64,000 nt of DNA. Origin: Salmo trutta. Its lineage: Eukaryota; Chordata; Actinopteri; Salmoniformes; Salmonidae. Shown piece after piece: positions 33,861 to 46,299 of this stretch. The stretch lies in contig NC_042961.1 in the NCBI RefSeq assembly GCF_901001165.1, positions 36,395,609 through 36,459,608 on the forward strand, in the 5' to 3' direction. The notes beneath the pieces are model-generated. The model worked only from the letters and a program-made list of their open reading frames with translations, did not search any database and was not told the origin of the DNA. Position numbers and translations under genes: made by a program. Every line of letters starts with the position of its first letter. The stretch's first letter is position 1.

Positions 33861-34488
33861 CAAAATGAAAATGTCTCCCAGTGTTTAATATTGTTTCTGT
33901 TGTTATGTAGAAGCACATGCAGAGGAGAGGGCTGCCTGTGTGTCTGCACACTCTACACTCAGGGTCTAAGTAGTGACAAAGGCCATAGTGTGCTTATTTG
34001 ATGTGAACTCTGTGTCGTGTGTGCCTTGGCCTTTGAAGGAGCGAGAGGAGAGCAGAGGATAGGATGGAGAAGTACTGCCAGTTCTTATCACCTCATCAAG
34101 TCCTCTCTGATGTTGACCAGGTCTCTCTTGGAAAATAGATGTTATCTCAATGAGGAAAAACCTGTATAAATAAAGATATAATTATTATTTTTTTTAAACT
34201 CTGACTACTTCTGAATAGTGGATGAGTGGAAAGATAGCTTAGGACTCCATCTGCATTGATTTTTCAAAAGCAGTAAACATTGTCTGTGTGTGAATGTGTA
34301 CTGTAAAATCATCTTATAGGGCTATTGTCCACCTACACATGTATAGTCTTTGTCCACAGTTTGTAGCCGGAAGGACAGAATGTTCAACAAGTTATGTTAA
34401 CCTGATGACAAGGATTGCCAGAGTTTTTTTACTACTGGGTACAGAATGTACATAAAAGGAAGAAAAAAAAGAAGATAGGTCAATAACC
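33861..34488. other. No feature recognised
   Basis: No gene or clear repeat. Confidence 0.4.
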
Positions 34489-34856
34489 CACTGAGTGTCC
34501 AAAACATTAAGAACACCTGCTCTTTCCATGACAGACTGACCAGGTGAATCCAGATGAAAGCTTTTATTCCTTATTGATGTCACCAGTTAAATCCACTTCA
34601 ATCAGTGTAGATGAAGGTTGAGGAGACAGGTTAAAAAACAATTTTAAGCCTTGAGACAATTGTGTATGTGTGCGATTTAGAGGGTGAATGGGCAAGACAA
34701 AATATTTAATAAGTGCCTTTGATTGGGGTATGGTAGTAGGTGACAGGCGCACCCGTTTGGGTCAAGAACTGCAACGCTGCTGGGTTTTTCACGCTCAACA
34801 GTTTCCTATGTGTATCAAGAATGGTCCACCACCAAAAAAGATATCCAGCCAGTATG
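34489..34856 (+). mobile_element. Tc1-like 5' end, truncated
   Basis: It starts CACTGAGTGTCCAAAACATT. It continues into the transposase region on the plus strand (GTAGTAGGTGACAGGCGCAC, TTGGGTCAAGAACTGCAACG, CAGTTTCCTATGTGTATCAA), which encodes SRTAATLLGFSRSTVSYVYQ-like sequence in related elements. It stops after GATATCCAGCCAG. Confidence 0.65.
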
Positions 34857-36369
34857 AATACATTTCAGATGTAGGCCTTTGAAACTTTTGACTCTTTCTT
34901 GTGTTGAATATATAACCATGTCCTCGAATTTTGTCCCTCAAAAACCAAAATAACTTGTCTGTATGTGGTTGATACCGGTTCATTTTGTGACACAAATCTC
35001 CATAGCTTTTTATCGTATCAATTATCAGCAGTCATTTTAAATTAGTGTAATTATGACTTCTTCACTCAGCGGGTCCTTTCTTAGGAAATACTTATTTTTA
35101 AAACCCTAGCCGAACACAGGACACATTCGCCCTTTGCTCAAAGCATTTTCCTAGTTCTGTTACCAAACCACCGAAAATGTTCTTAGTGCTTCACAGTAAC
35201 TTGTATTTAGTCATTATTTCAAATGGCGGTATCTTCAAAACAGCAATGTGAGAAAAATGTCAGTCGCAAGATAAGTTTATCTCGCAGACACTAATTATGG
35301 CAATTTAACGAGTCACAATCAGGAGATTTGTTTAATCTTGCCAGCATCTCGTAACACAATCTCACTGGAGCCTGTTTTGGGTTGCGGGTGTTGGGGTTTA
35401 ATGAAACGCAGCGTGAAGTCACCGAAAAGCAGAACACACTGACTATACGGCTTACACAAACACACTAAATGGCTATAAACTGTGATTAACACGTAATTGT
35501 CCTACTGTAGATGGAAACAGTTTTCACTGTGATATAGAGGGAGACAAGGGTTTAATTAAGATTTTGGGGGAGATGTCGGAGAAGGCTCAACAATAGGAAG
35601 ACTGTCATCAAAATTTGTCAGGCTTGCAAAGGCAATTTTAACATGAAAATATTGGTGGCGCAAACTCAATCAAAAAAGCTAATATGCATCGAAACCACTT
35701 CACACACAAATGTTATAACATTCGTTTAAGATCAGTTTACTTGCCCTAGTCAAATTCAGCATGGGTCTAAAATATTGCTACATTGTTAGAGTATTGGGAC
35801 ACAGCCAAAACACGTCCTGAGTGCATCTGCCTACCTGTTACCAAGATGCTCTGGTTAAGAATTAAAGTTTATAAAATTACTCCCTCGGTTCATCTAGTTC
35901 AGATTTACAGTTATATGGGTATAACAGTCAAACATTAACAACAAGCCAGTTCGTATACTGTACAGTAGCTACCTCAAAACATATGTTAGTCACTACTTCC
36001 ATCCACTACCAACCACATTTGAATCTTTATTTCCAGCTTGTTTTATTTTAACAGATGCCTTATTTCAATGTCTAGTGGCTGATGAGCGCCGAGACGTTTT
36101 ATCTGTACATTTCCTTAAAGCTAATTTAAAAATGATTTGCTAGGAGATAGACAACATGATTCATGATAGCTTTTCAGCTATCTAGAAGACATGGTAAACA
36201 ATGAAGTTGACACGTATCAGTGCAATCAAAGTTACCAAAGAAAAGATGTCATCTTATCTGTGGCCAATGACCATGAACCTTGTTGGAGGGGCACTGTCAA
36301 TGTAACTCTATGGCAGCACCCAAGGGGGCAGAAGCTGCCTGGTCCTCAGTGGGCTCTCTCATTAGGTGC
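34857..36369. other. Low-repeat region
   Basis: It contains a TAATTA- and TTAATTAA-bearing stretch (35250-35580) without repeat features. No coding region is convincing. Confidence 0.4.
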
Positions 36370-36640
36370 TGTGGTGTTGTGAGTGACATCACCCTTAGTC
36401 AGTCATGCGCAACCAGAGAAGATCAACGACGCCTACACTCTGTGCTTTCTCTGGCTGCCCATCCGCCACTGAGCGAGGCCAAAACGGCTGCATTCTGGAG
36501 CTGCCTTACTCAAAGAAAATTTTACAAAACAATAATACGGGACGAGAAGTCAAGTATGCTGCTTTATTATCTCAAGCAATGATTTTGTTTACACTGTTTG
36601 CTAACTGATATGATATAATATTATGAAAATGAATGAACGT
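36370..36640 (+). repeat. Probable interspersed repeat, class unknown
   Basis: Segments such as CGCCACTGAGCGAGGCCAAA and GCTGCATTCTGGAGCTGCC resemble a dispersed salmonid repeat I recall. Open frames across it (36191-36608) lack recognisable domains. Confidence 0.35.
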
Positions 36641-36649
36641 CAGAATTAC

Positions 36650-37860
36650 ATACATAACAGCGCCATCTGCTGGACAGTGGTGGGGCTGGGTCCCACTTAC
36701 CCTGCATGACGCCTCGCCGCTGCAGGTTTGTGTAGTTTGCAGAACTTTATTTATTGGTATTTATTTTTAAATTACTTGGTTAAGTGGTAATTGCATGACA
36801 ATCATCTAATTACCAGTTGGTTTTGCGGGGATTCATTCAAATGAGCACCACTACCATTTGGTACCATGGTAACCAAGTAAAATAAAGCACAAAAAGTTAC
36901 TTATTATCACTAGATAATGTCATTGTACAAACCTGGTAAATACAAGCTGAGACGTTATACTAAAAAAGTAAACAAACAAAGAAAAAGTTAGATTTTATTC
37001 ACAGTTACGTTTCAACTATATTTTTTTGAATACCTTTGTTTGAAAATCAGAATAAATAAATCTGACACCCAAGGCCCTGACTCCAACCGGTAATGAGTGA
37101 CATTAAGATCTGTGAGACCCCACCTTCCTTCTTATCTTAATCATCCGAGGCCACTCCAGCCTGGCAGTCCCCCCTCCTCATGTGGTTGATTAGACCGGCC
37201 ATCACTGACAGCATCTATAGGAGGTCAAATGACCTCCTTGGTCTGAGCCATCAACCTTGCCATCTGATTGGCTGCCCCCCTCCCCCTGGCCGGCAAAGCG
37301 AGGGGCGGGGTCACACAGCAAGTAGGGGGAAGTGGGCATGTGGCATCCCGACCTCTTGTGGCATCCAGGTCTCGCTAACGATGACAGGGGCCTTCCTACG
37401 AGGCTCATTAAGGATATAATTTAGTGTGACTTGCTTAAAAGCACATAAAGAGTCGCCATGCTGGGTGTGTGATGAGCCAGAGCTGCAGCCTGCAGCCGGA
37501 ACCACTTCTGCAGATGGATTATGGACAATTTACAGCATGTGAACTCGAGCATCTCCTTGGCTTCGCAACTCAACCCTTCCTCCACTCCAACTAACTACAC
37601 ATTTGTTTTGGGGAAAAATGTCATAGTGCTTATAGAACTATACTATATATAAACCTTTCTATAAACTAGTGTACCAGTGAGGATTTCCTATTGTTAACTT
37701 GTTACAATTGTTGGTAAGTCATTGATAGTAATCTGCCATGTCATTAGGGAGAGATCAAAATGTGCACAATAGGAAAATGGGGGAGGATCATGCTTTTTCA
37801 ATTTCAGTCGGGGAGGGTTTAGTATTTTTCATCTAATTTGTAAACTATTAAATGTCATAT
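36650..37860. other. Low-repeat region with GC-rich block
   Basis: 37130-37520 is GC-richer, free of mobile-element sequence, and holds a GGGGCGGGG box (37301-37309) followed by AT-rich motifs (GGCTCATTAAGGATATAATT). It could be regulatory DNA. No ORF there is persuasive. Confidence 0.4.
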
Positions 37861-37863
37861 TCA

Positions 37864-40104
37864 AATCAAATCAAATTGTATTTGTCACATGCGCTGAATA
37901 CAACAGGTGTAGACCTTACAGTGAAATGCATACTTACAAGCCCTTAATAAACAATACCTTAAAAAAGTAAGAGATAAAAATAACAAATAATTAAAGAGCA
38001 GCAGTAAAATAACAATAGCGGGTCTATATACAAGGGGTACTGGTACAGAGTCAATGTGCGGGGGCGTCGGTGTCGAGGTAATTGAGGTAATATGTACATG
38101 TAGGTAGAGTTATTAACGTGACTATACATAGATAATAACAGAGAGTAGCAGCAGCATAGGGGGAGGGGCAATGCAAATAGGCTGGGTAGCCATTTGATTA
38201 GATGTTCAGGAGTCTTATGGCTTGGGGGTAGAAGCTGTTTAGAAGCCTCTTGGACCTAGACTTGGAGCTCCGGCACCGCTTGCCGTGCGGCAGCAGAAAG
38301 AACAGTCTATGACTAGGGTGGCAGAAGTCTTTGACAATTTTTAGGGCCTTCCTCTGACACCACCTGGTATAGAGATCCTGGATGGCAGGAAGCTTGGCCC
38401 CAGTGATGTACTGGGCCATACGCACTACACTCTGTAGTGCTTTGCAGTCGGAGGCCGAGCAGTTGCCATACCAGGAAATGATGCAACCCGTCAGGATGCT
38501 CTCGATGGTGCAACTGTAGAACCTTTTGAGGATCTGAGGACACATGCCAAATCTTTTCAGTCTTCTGAGGGGGTATAGGTTTTGTCGTGCCCTCTACATG
38601 ACTGTCTTGGTGCGCTTGGACCGTGTTAGTTTGTTGGTGATGTGGACACCAAGGAACTTGAAGCTCTCAACGGGCTCCACTACAGCCCCGTCGATGAGAA
38701 TGGGGACATGCTTGGTCATCCTTTTCCTGTAGTCCACAATCATCTCCTTTGTCTTGATCACATTGAGGGAGAGGTTGTTGTCCTTGCACCACATGGTCAG
38801 GTCTCTGACCTCCTCCCTATAGGCTGTCTCATTGTTGTCGGTGGTCAGGCCTAACACTGTTGTCATCGTCAAACTTAATGATGGTGTTAGAGTCGTGCCT
38901 GGATGTGCAGTTATGAGTGAACAGAGAGTACAGGAGGGGACTGAGAATGCACCCTTGAGAGGCCCCCGTGTTGAGGATCAGTGTGGCGGATGTGTTGTTA
39001 TCTACCCTTACCACCTGGGGGTGGCCCGTCAGGAAGTCCAGGATCAAGTTGCAGAGGGAGGTGTTTAGTCCCAGGGTCCTTAGGTTAGTGATGAGCTTTG
39101 AGGGCACTATGGTGTTGAACGCTGAGCTGTGGTCAATGAATAGCATTCTCACATAATTGTTCATTTTGTCCAGATGTAAAAGGGCAGTGTGGAGTGCAAT
39201 GGAGATTGCATCATCTGTGGATCTGTTGGGGTGGTATGCAAATTGGACTGGGTCTAGGTTTTCTGGGATAATGCTGTTGATGTGAGCCTTGACCAGCCTT
39301 TCAAAGCATTTCATGGCTACAGACGCGAGTGGTACGGGTCGGTAGTCATTTAGGCAGGTTACCTTAGTGTTCTTGGCACAGGGACTATGGTGGTCTGCTT
39401 GAAACATGTTGGTATTACAGACTCAGACAGGGAGAGGTTGAACATTTCAGTAAAGACACTTGCCAGTTTGTCAGTGCATGCTCGGAGCACACATCCTGGT
39501 AGTCCATCTGGCCCTGCGGCCTTATGAATGTTAACCTGTTTAAAGGTCTTACTCACATCGGCTGTGGAGAGTGTGATCAGACGGTCGTCCAGAACAGCTG
39601 ATGCTCTCATGCGTGTTTCAGTTTTACTTGCCTCGATGTGAGCATAGAAGTTATTTAGCTCGTCTGGTAGGCTTGTGTTACTGGGCAGCTGTCAGCTGTG
39701 CTCCTTTTGTAGTCTGTAAAAGTTTGCAAGCCCTGCCACATCCGACCAGCATCGGAGCCGGTGTCATATGATTCAATCTTAGTCCTGTATTGATGCTTTG
39801 CCTGTTTGATGGTTTGTCTGAGGGCATAGCGGGATTTCTTATAAGCTTCCGGGTTAGAGTCCCGCACCTTGAAAGCGACAGCTTTACCCTTTAGATCAGT
39901 GCGAATGTTGACTGTAATCCATAGCTTCTGGTTGGGGTATGAACATATAGTCACTGTGGGGACCACATCATCGATGCACTTGTTGATGAAGCCAGCGACT
40001 GATGTGGTGTACACCTCAATTCCATTAGAAGAATCCCGGAACATATTCCAGTCTGTGCTAGCAAAACAGTCCTGTAGTTTAGCATCTGCTTTGACTAACC
40101 ACTT
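37864..40104 (-). mobile_element. Rex1-like LINE, 5'-truncated
   Basis: The 3' tail on the plus strand starts TCAAATCAAATCAAATTG (37864), a short repeat typical of LINE 3' ends. The minus strand encodes in order: a linker region (39655-40044), QVNIHKAAGPDGLPGCVLRA (39359-39610) and the RT. The sequence stops matching a LINE near 40104. The combination of motifs fits the Rex1/Babar lineage of fish retrotransposons. Confidence 0.85.
38198..40044 (-). pseudogene. Rex1-like reverse transcriptase, broken
   Basis: The RT palm is readable at 38829-39407: VTCLNDYRPVPLASVAMKCF, LDPVQFAYHPNRSTDDAISI, LFIDHSSAFNTIVPSKLI, NTGASQGCILSPLLYSLFTH. The expected catalytic FADD appears as IIKFDDDNS, so the Ala before the two Asp residues has become Asp. 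A frameshift follows, with the remaining RT and C-terminal region in other frames (38594-38872: DLTMWCKDNNLSLNVIKTKE; 38198-38545). An N-terminal endonuclease is missing. It is inactive. Confidence 0.85.
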
Positions 40105-40718
40105 TTTATTTGCTCAGGGTTTGAGAATATGTTGCTTATTATAGTATCTCATCTGTGCCCGATGATGCCCCTCATCTCTGACTCTCTGCTGGGTGGACAA
40201 TATCAAGTCAGTGTGGTCTCAATAAAATCATCCATAGCCTATACTATTGGCTATAGGCCTAGGCGATACGAAGAGCATGCTCAGAGAGGACTTGGCAAAG
40301 TTATATTTCTAAGAAAATGTATTTCTTTCCTGAGTTTTTGTGCTGCTGGGATGGTGTATATTAAACTAGCCTACACTGATTTACACACTGCAATGGATAG
40401 GTGTTCCCAATCATGAGCCCCAGCCTGCCCTGCTTTTGCTGATATAAATCCTTTTGTACTGCGTACCCAATGACTGTGCTGTGTATGGTGGCACTTCAAG
40501 AGGTGAGTCAATTGTCCAGAATTGCAATATTTGTGTGTGCGGAATAGGCCTACTGATGTCCTGTTCAGCTTGACAGGGAGAGCATGAAGACGTGAAGGAG
40601 GATCAGAAGTAAGCTTGCTACAGCTTTAATTTGTTTCAATAAAAACAATGTTTCGTTGTAATGACGCTGTTTGTCAGAGTTATTGACTTCACAATCAGCC
40701 ATATTTGAGTAATTTACA
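40105..40718. other. No feature recognised
   Basis: No gene or repeat is recognised. Confidence 0.4.
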
Positions 40719-40720
40719 TA

Positions 40721-42301
40721 CAGTGGCAAGACAAATATTTGAACCCTTTGGAAATACCTGGATTTCTGCATAAATTGGTCATAAAATTTGATCTGATCTT
40801 CAACTAGGTCACAACAATAGACAAATACAGTCTGCTTAAACTAATAACGCGCAAACAATTATACATGTTCATGTCTTTATTGAACACACCGTGTAAACAT
40901 TCACAGTGCAGGGTGGAAAAAGTATGTGATCCCATGGATTTAGTAACTGGTTGATCCACCATTGGCAGCAATAACCTCAACCAAACGTTTTCTGCAGTTG
41001 TGGATCAGACATGTACAATGGTCAGGAGGAATTTTGGACCATTCCTCTTTACAAAACTGTTTCAGTTAAGCAATATCCTTGGGATGTCTGGTGTGAACTG
41101 CTTTCCTGAGGTCATGCCACAGCATCTCAATCGGGTTGAGGTCAGGACTCTGACTGGGCCACTCCAGAAGGCGTATTATCTTCTGTTGAAGTCATTCTGT
41201 TGTTGATTTACTTCTGTGTTTTGGGTCGTTGTCTTGTTGCATCACCCAACTTATGTTGAGCTTCAATTGGCAGACAGATTCTAACATTCTACTGCAAAAT
41301 GGGGATTCATTTTGCTGTCGATGATAGCAAGCTGACCAGGCCCTGAGGCAGCAATGCAGCCTCAAACTATGATGCTCCCTCCACCATACTTTACAGTTGG
41401 GATGAGGTTTTGATATTGGTGTGCCTTTATTTCTCCACACATAGTGTTGTGTGTTCCTTCCAAACAACTCAACTGTAGTTTCAACTGTCCGCAGAATATT
41501 TTGCCAGTAGCGCTGTGGAACATCTAGGTGCACTTTTGCAAACTTCAGACGTGGAGCAATGTTTTTATAGACAACAGTGGCTTCTTCCGTGGTGTCCTCC
41601 CATGCACACAATTCTTGTTTAGTGTTTTTTAGACTCGTGTTTTTTAGACTCGTCAACAGAGATGTTATCATGTTCCAGAGATTTCTGTAAGTCTTTATCT
41701 GACACTAGGATTCTTCTTAACCTCATTGAGCATTCTGCGCTGTGCTTGCTGTCATCTTTGCAGGACGGCCATTCCTAGGGAGAGTAGCAACAGTGCTGAA
41801 CTTTCTCCATTAATAGACGATTTGTCTTAATGTGGACTGATGAATATCAAGGCTTTTAGAGATACTTTTGTAACTCTTTCCAGCTTTATACAAGTCGACA
41901 ATTCTTAATCTCAGGTCTTCTGGGATCTCTTTTGTTCGAGGCATGGTTCATATCAGGAAATGCTTCTTGTGAATAGCAAACTCCAATTTTGTGAGTAATT
42001 TTATAGGGCAAGGCAGGTCTAACCAACATCTCCAATCAATGAGCTGACTCCTGACTCCAATTAGCTTTTGGAGAAGTCATTAGCCTAGGGGTTCAAACAC
42101 TTTTTCCAAGCTACATTGTGAATGTTTAAATGATGTATTCAACATAGACGAGAGACATACAATAATTTGTGTGGTATTGATTTAAGCACAGTATGTGTGT
42201 CTATTGATGTGACTTAGATGAAGATCTGATCAAATTTGATGACCAATTTATGAAGAAATCCAGGTAATTCCAAAGGGTTAACATAGTTTTTCTTGCCACT
42301 G
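40721..42301 (-). mobile_element. Full-length Tc1-like element with about 90-bp inverted repeats
   Basis: CAGTGGCAAGACAAATATTT at 40721 and its counterpart CAGTGGCAAGAAAAACTATG (minus strand from 42301) begin inverted repeats that stay similar for about 90 bp (ACCTGGATTTCT, ATAAATTGGTCAT, AATTTGATC). A TA precedes the left end; on the right the TA is lost. Length 1581 bp. Confidence 0.9.
41080..41950 (-). pseudogene. Tc1-like transposase, catalytic Asp lost
   Basis: In the main open frame (41192-41671) the first catalytic block reads QNILRTVETTVELFGRN where the family has a WTDETKVE-like motif, so the first Asp is Val. The second Asp is present in VMQQDNDPKH. After a frameshift, PDLNPIEMLWHDLRKA with the Glu is encoded near 41100-41165. 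The start region near 41945 is a protein start in related elements (MPRTKEIPEDLR-like). It is inactive. Confidence 0.8.
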
Positions 42302-43483
42302 TCACTTACATTACTACAGTGCCTTGCGAAAGTATTCACCCCTCTTGAAATTTTTCTATTTTGTTTTCTTACAACATGGAATTAAAATCGATTTTTGGGG
42401 GGTTTGGATCACTTGATTTACACATGCCTACCATTTTGAAGATGCAAAATATGTTTTATTGAGAAACAAATAAGAACTAAGACAAAAAACAGAACTTGAG
42501 CGTGCATAACTATTAACCCCCCCCCAAAGTCAATACTTGAACATCCACCTTTTGCAGCAATTACAGCTGTAAGTCTCTTGAGGTATGTCTCTATAAACTT
42601 GTCACATCTAGCCACTGGGATTTTTGCCCATTCTTCAAGGCAAAACTGCTACCGCTCCTTCAAGTAGCATGAGTTCTGCTGGTGTACAGCAATCTTTAAG
42701 TCATTCCACAGATTCTCAATTGGATTGAGGTCTGGGCTTTGACGAGGCCATTCCAAGACATTTAAATGTTTTCCCTTAACCTCACGAGGGTAAGGGGCAC
42801 TATTTTAACCTCCAGATGAAAAGCGTGCCCAAAGTAAACAGCCTGCTACTCAGGTCCAGAGGCTAGGATATGCATATAATTGGTAGATATGGATAGAAAA
42901 CACTCTAAAGTTTCCAAAACTGTTAAAATTATATCTGTGAGTATAACAGAACTGATATGGCAGGCAGAAACCTGAGACAAATCCATCCAGGAAGTGGGAT
43001 TTCTTAATGTTTGTAGTTTTCTATTGAATGCCATTACAGTATCCATTGACTTAGGTCTCAAATTGCATTTCCTATGGCTTCCACTAGATGTCAACAGTCT
43101 TTATAAATTGTTTCAGGCTTGTATTCTGAAAAATGAAGGAGTAAGACCACTCTGAATGAGTGGACACTGCAGTGTCCCAGAGGTTTTTCATGGGCACGAC
43201 CGAGAGCACGCCTTTCTTGTTTTCCTTTTATATTGACGAAGCTATTGTCCGGTTGAAATGTTATTGATTATTATGACTAAAAACATCGTTTGACATGTTT
43301 CTACGAACTTTACTGATACTTTTCGGATTTTTCGTCTGTCTGTGGTGAGGTTTTTGGATATAAAGAGGGACTTTATCGAACAAAACAAACATTTATTGAG
43401 TAAATGGGAGTCTTGTGAGTGCAACCATATGAAGATCATCAAAGGTAAGTGATTAATTTTATCACTATTTCTGACTTGTTTAA

Positions 43484-44930
43484 CCTGTTACATCTAGGGG
43501 GCAGTAATTTCACGGCTGGATAAAAAACGTACCCGATTTAATCTGATTATTAGTCCTGCCCAGAAACTGGAATATGCATATAATTATTAGCTTTGGAGAG
43601 AAAACACTCCAAAGTTTCTGAAACTGTTTGAATGGTGTCTGTGAGTATAACAGAACTCCTATGGCAGGCAAAAACCTGAGATGCTTCTGTTCAGGAAGTA
43701 CCCTGTCTGAACATTTCTTGCCCTTCTTTATTATCTCTGTCGTTTACAAAGGATCTCTGCTCTTACGTGACAATTCTCACGTCAACAATGGAGTCTCACA
43801 GCCCGGGAAAAACAGGAATGATGTCATTCAAAGCCCTGGCTGAAGCACACGAGAGCAAATGCTGAGTGGTCAGTCAATGGACTAAGCCTTAGGCGCGTGA
43901 CACGCCCCGCCCCCGGCTTTTGGTTTTTTCCTCAGTTTACAGACAGGCAGATTCCCGGTCGGAATATTATCGCTTCTCTACGAGATAAATTGCATAAATA
44001 TTGGTTTTAAACAGCGGTTGACATGCTTCGAAGTACGGTAATGGAATATTTCGAAATTTTTTGTCATATTTTGCGTCATGCTCGTGGCCGAGATTTAGCG
44101 TTGGGATAGTGTCTAGAACGCACGAACAAAACGTCGCTGTTTGGATATAACGATGGATTATTTGGGACCAAACCTACATTTGTTATTGAAGTAGAAGTCC
44201 TGGCAGTGTATTCTGATGAAGAACAAGCAAGGTAAGAACATTTTTCTTATAGGAAATGTGATTTTGGTGAAGGCTACACTGGGTGGGTGTCTAAATAGCT
44301 AGCCCTGTAACGCCGGGCTATGTACTTACATTATTGCAAAATGTGCTTCATCCGAAAAGCTATTTTAAAATCGGACATATCGAGTGCATAGAGGAGTTCT
44401 GTATCTATAATTCTTAAAATAATTGTTATGCTTTTTGTGAACGTTTATCGTGAGTAATTTAGTAAAATCACCGGAAGTGTTCGGTGGGAATGCTAGTTCT
44501 GAACGTCACATGCTAATGTAAAAAGCTGGTTTTTGATATAAATATGAACTTGATTGAACAGACATGCATGTATTGTATAACACAATGTCCTAGGTGTGTC
44601 ATCTGATGAAGATCATCAAAGGTTAGTGCTGCATTTAGATATGGTTTGGGTTTATGTGACATGATATGCTAGCTTGAAAAATGGCTGTGTGATTATTCCT
44701 GGCTGGGTACTCTGCTGACATAATCTAATGTTTTGCTTTCGCTGTAAAGCCTTTTTGAAATCGGACAGTTTGGTTAGATAAAGGAGAGTCTTGTCTTTAA
44801 ATAGCTGTAACATAGTCATATGTTTGAAAAGTGTAAGTTTTCGGATTTAGAGGAGTTTGAATTTCGCGCCCCGCCCATCATTGGATATTGGAGCAGACGT
44901 TCCGCTAGCGGAACGTGTAGATGTAAGAAG
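43484..44930 (+). mobile_element. Inner TTAA transposon, copy 5
   Basis: TTAA at 43480-43483 on the left and 44931-44934 on the right. It starts CCTGTTACATCTAGGGGGCA and ends GTGTAGATGTAAGAAG, so the outer CTTACATCTA motif is inverted at both ends. The perfect palindrome ACGTTCCGCTAGCGGAACGT is at 44897-44916. Donor-like blocks are at 44212-44238 and 44599-44627. At 1447 bp it is the most complete plus-oriented copy. No transposase. Confidence 0.88.
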
Positions 44931-44934
44931 TTAA

Positions 44935-46299
44935 CCTCTCTAGGGCCAGCGGGACGAAATCGTCCCACCTACGTAACAGCCAGTTGAAACCTGTGGCGCG
45001 ATTTTCAAATACCTTAGCAATGCTATTACTTCAATTTCTCAAACATATGACTATTTTACAGCTATTTAAAGACAAGACTCTCGTTAATCTAACCACACTG
45101 TCCGATTTCAAAAAGGCTTTACAACGAAAGCAAAACATTAGATTATGTCAGCAGAGTACCCAACCAGAAATAATCAGACACCCATTTTTCAAGCTAGGAC
45201 ATTATGTTATACAATACATGCATGTTTTGTTCATTCAAGTTCATATTTATATCAAAAACCAGCTTTTTACAATAGCATGTGACGTTCAGAACTAGCATTC
45301 CCCCGCAAACCTCTGGTGAATTTACTAAATTACTCACGATAAACGTTCACAAAAAGCATAACAATTATTTTAAGAATTATAGATACAGAACTCCTCTATG
45401 CACTCGATATGTCCGATTTTAAAATAGCTTTTCGGTGAAAGCACATTTTGCAATATTCTAAGTAGATAGCCCGGCATCACAGGGCTAGCTATTTTGACAC
45501 CCAGCAAGTTTAGCCTTCACCAAACTCCGATTTACTATTAGAAAAGTTTGATTACCTTTCCTGTTCTTCGTCAGAATGCACTCCCAGGACTTCTACTTCA
45601 ATAACAAATGTTGGTTTGGTCCAAAATAATCCATAGTTATGTTCCAACAGCGGCGTTTTGTTCGTGCGTTCAAGACACTATCCCAATGGTAAATAACGGT
45701 CACGCGCAAGGCGCATTTCGTGACAAAAGATTTCTAAATATTTCATTACCGTACTTCGAAGCATGTCAACCGCTGTTTAAAATCAATTTTTATGCCATTT
45801 TTTCTCGTAAAAAAGCGATAATATTCCGACCGGGAATCTGCAATTAGGTAAACAGCCAAAATAAAATACAGCACAGGGTTGACTCGGGCACGCGCCTAAT
45901 TCCTTTGTCCTCTGATCGGCCACTTGGCAAAGGCAATAATGTGTTTCAGCCAGAGGCTGCCTTGATATCGTTCAGCTTTTTCCCGGGCTCTGAGAGCCTA
46001 TGGGAGCCGTGGGAAGTGTCACGTTTCAGCTAAGATCCTCACTCTTCAATAAACAGAGACAAGAAGAACGACTCCTTGTCAGACAGGCCACTTCCTGTAT
46101 GAAATCTTCTGAGGTTTTTGCCTGCCATATGAGTTCTGTTATACTCACAGACACCATTCAAACAGTTTTAGAAACTTTAGGGTGTTTTCTATCCAAAGCC
46201 AATAATTATATGCATATTCTAGTTACTGGGCAGGAGTAGTAACCAGATTAAATCGGGTACGTTTTTTTATCCGGCCGTGTAAATACTAGCCCTAACAGG
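44935..46299 (-). mobile_element. Inner TTAA transposon, copy 6, head-on to copy 5
   Basis: It shares TTAA 44931-44934 with copy 5 and has TTAA 46300-46303 on its right. The left end is CCTCTCTAGGGCCAGCGGGA with the palindrome GGGACGAAATCGTCCC (44951-44966). The right end on the minus strand starts CCTGTTAGGGCTAGTATTTA. It lies in reverse orientation to copy 5, so the two form a 2.8-kb inverted repeat. A short internal deletion removes one of the two donor-like blocks (near 45200); the other is at 45550-45578. Confidence 0.86.

Noticed and set aside
36191..36608. Three overlapping frames that might form a small gene with a Cys-rich zinc-binding segment
   Set aside because: The cysteine spacing fits no zinc finger I know, and the DNA resembles a dispersed repeat.
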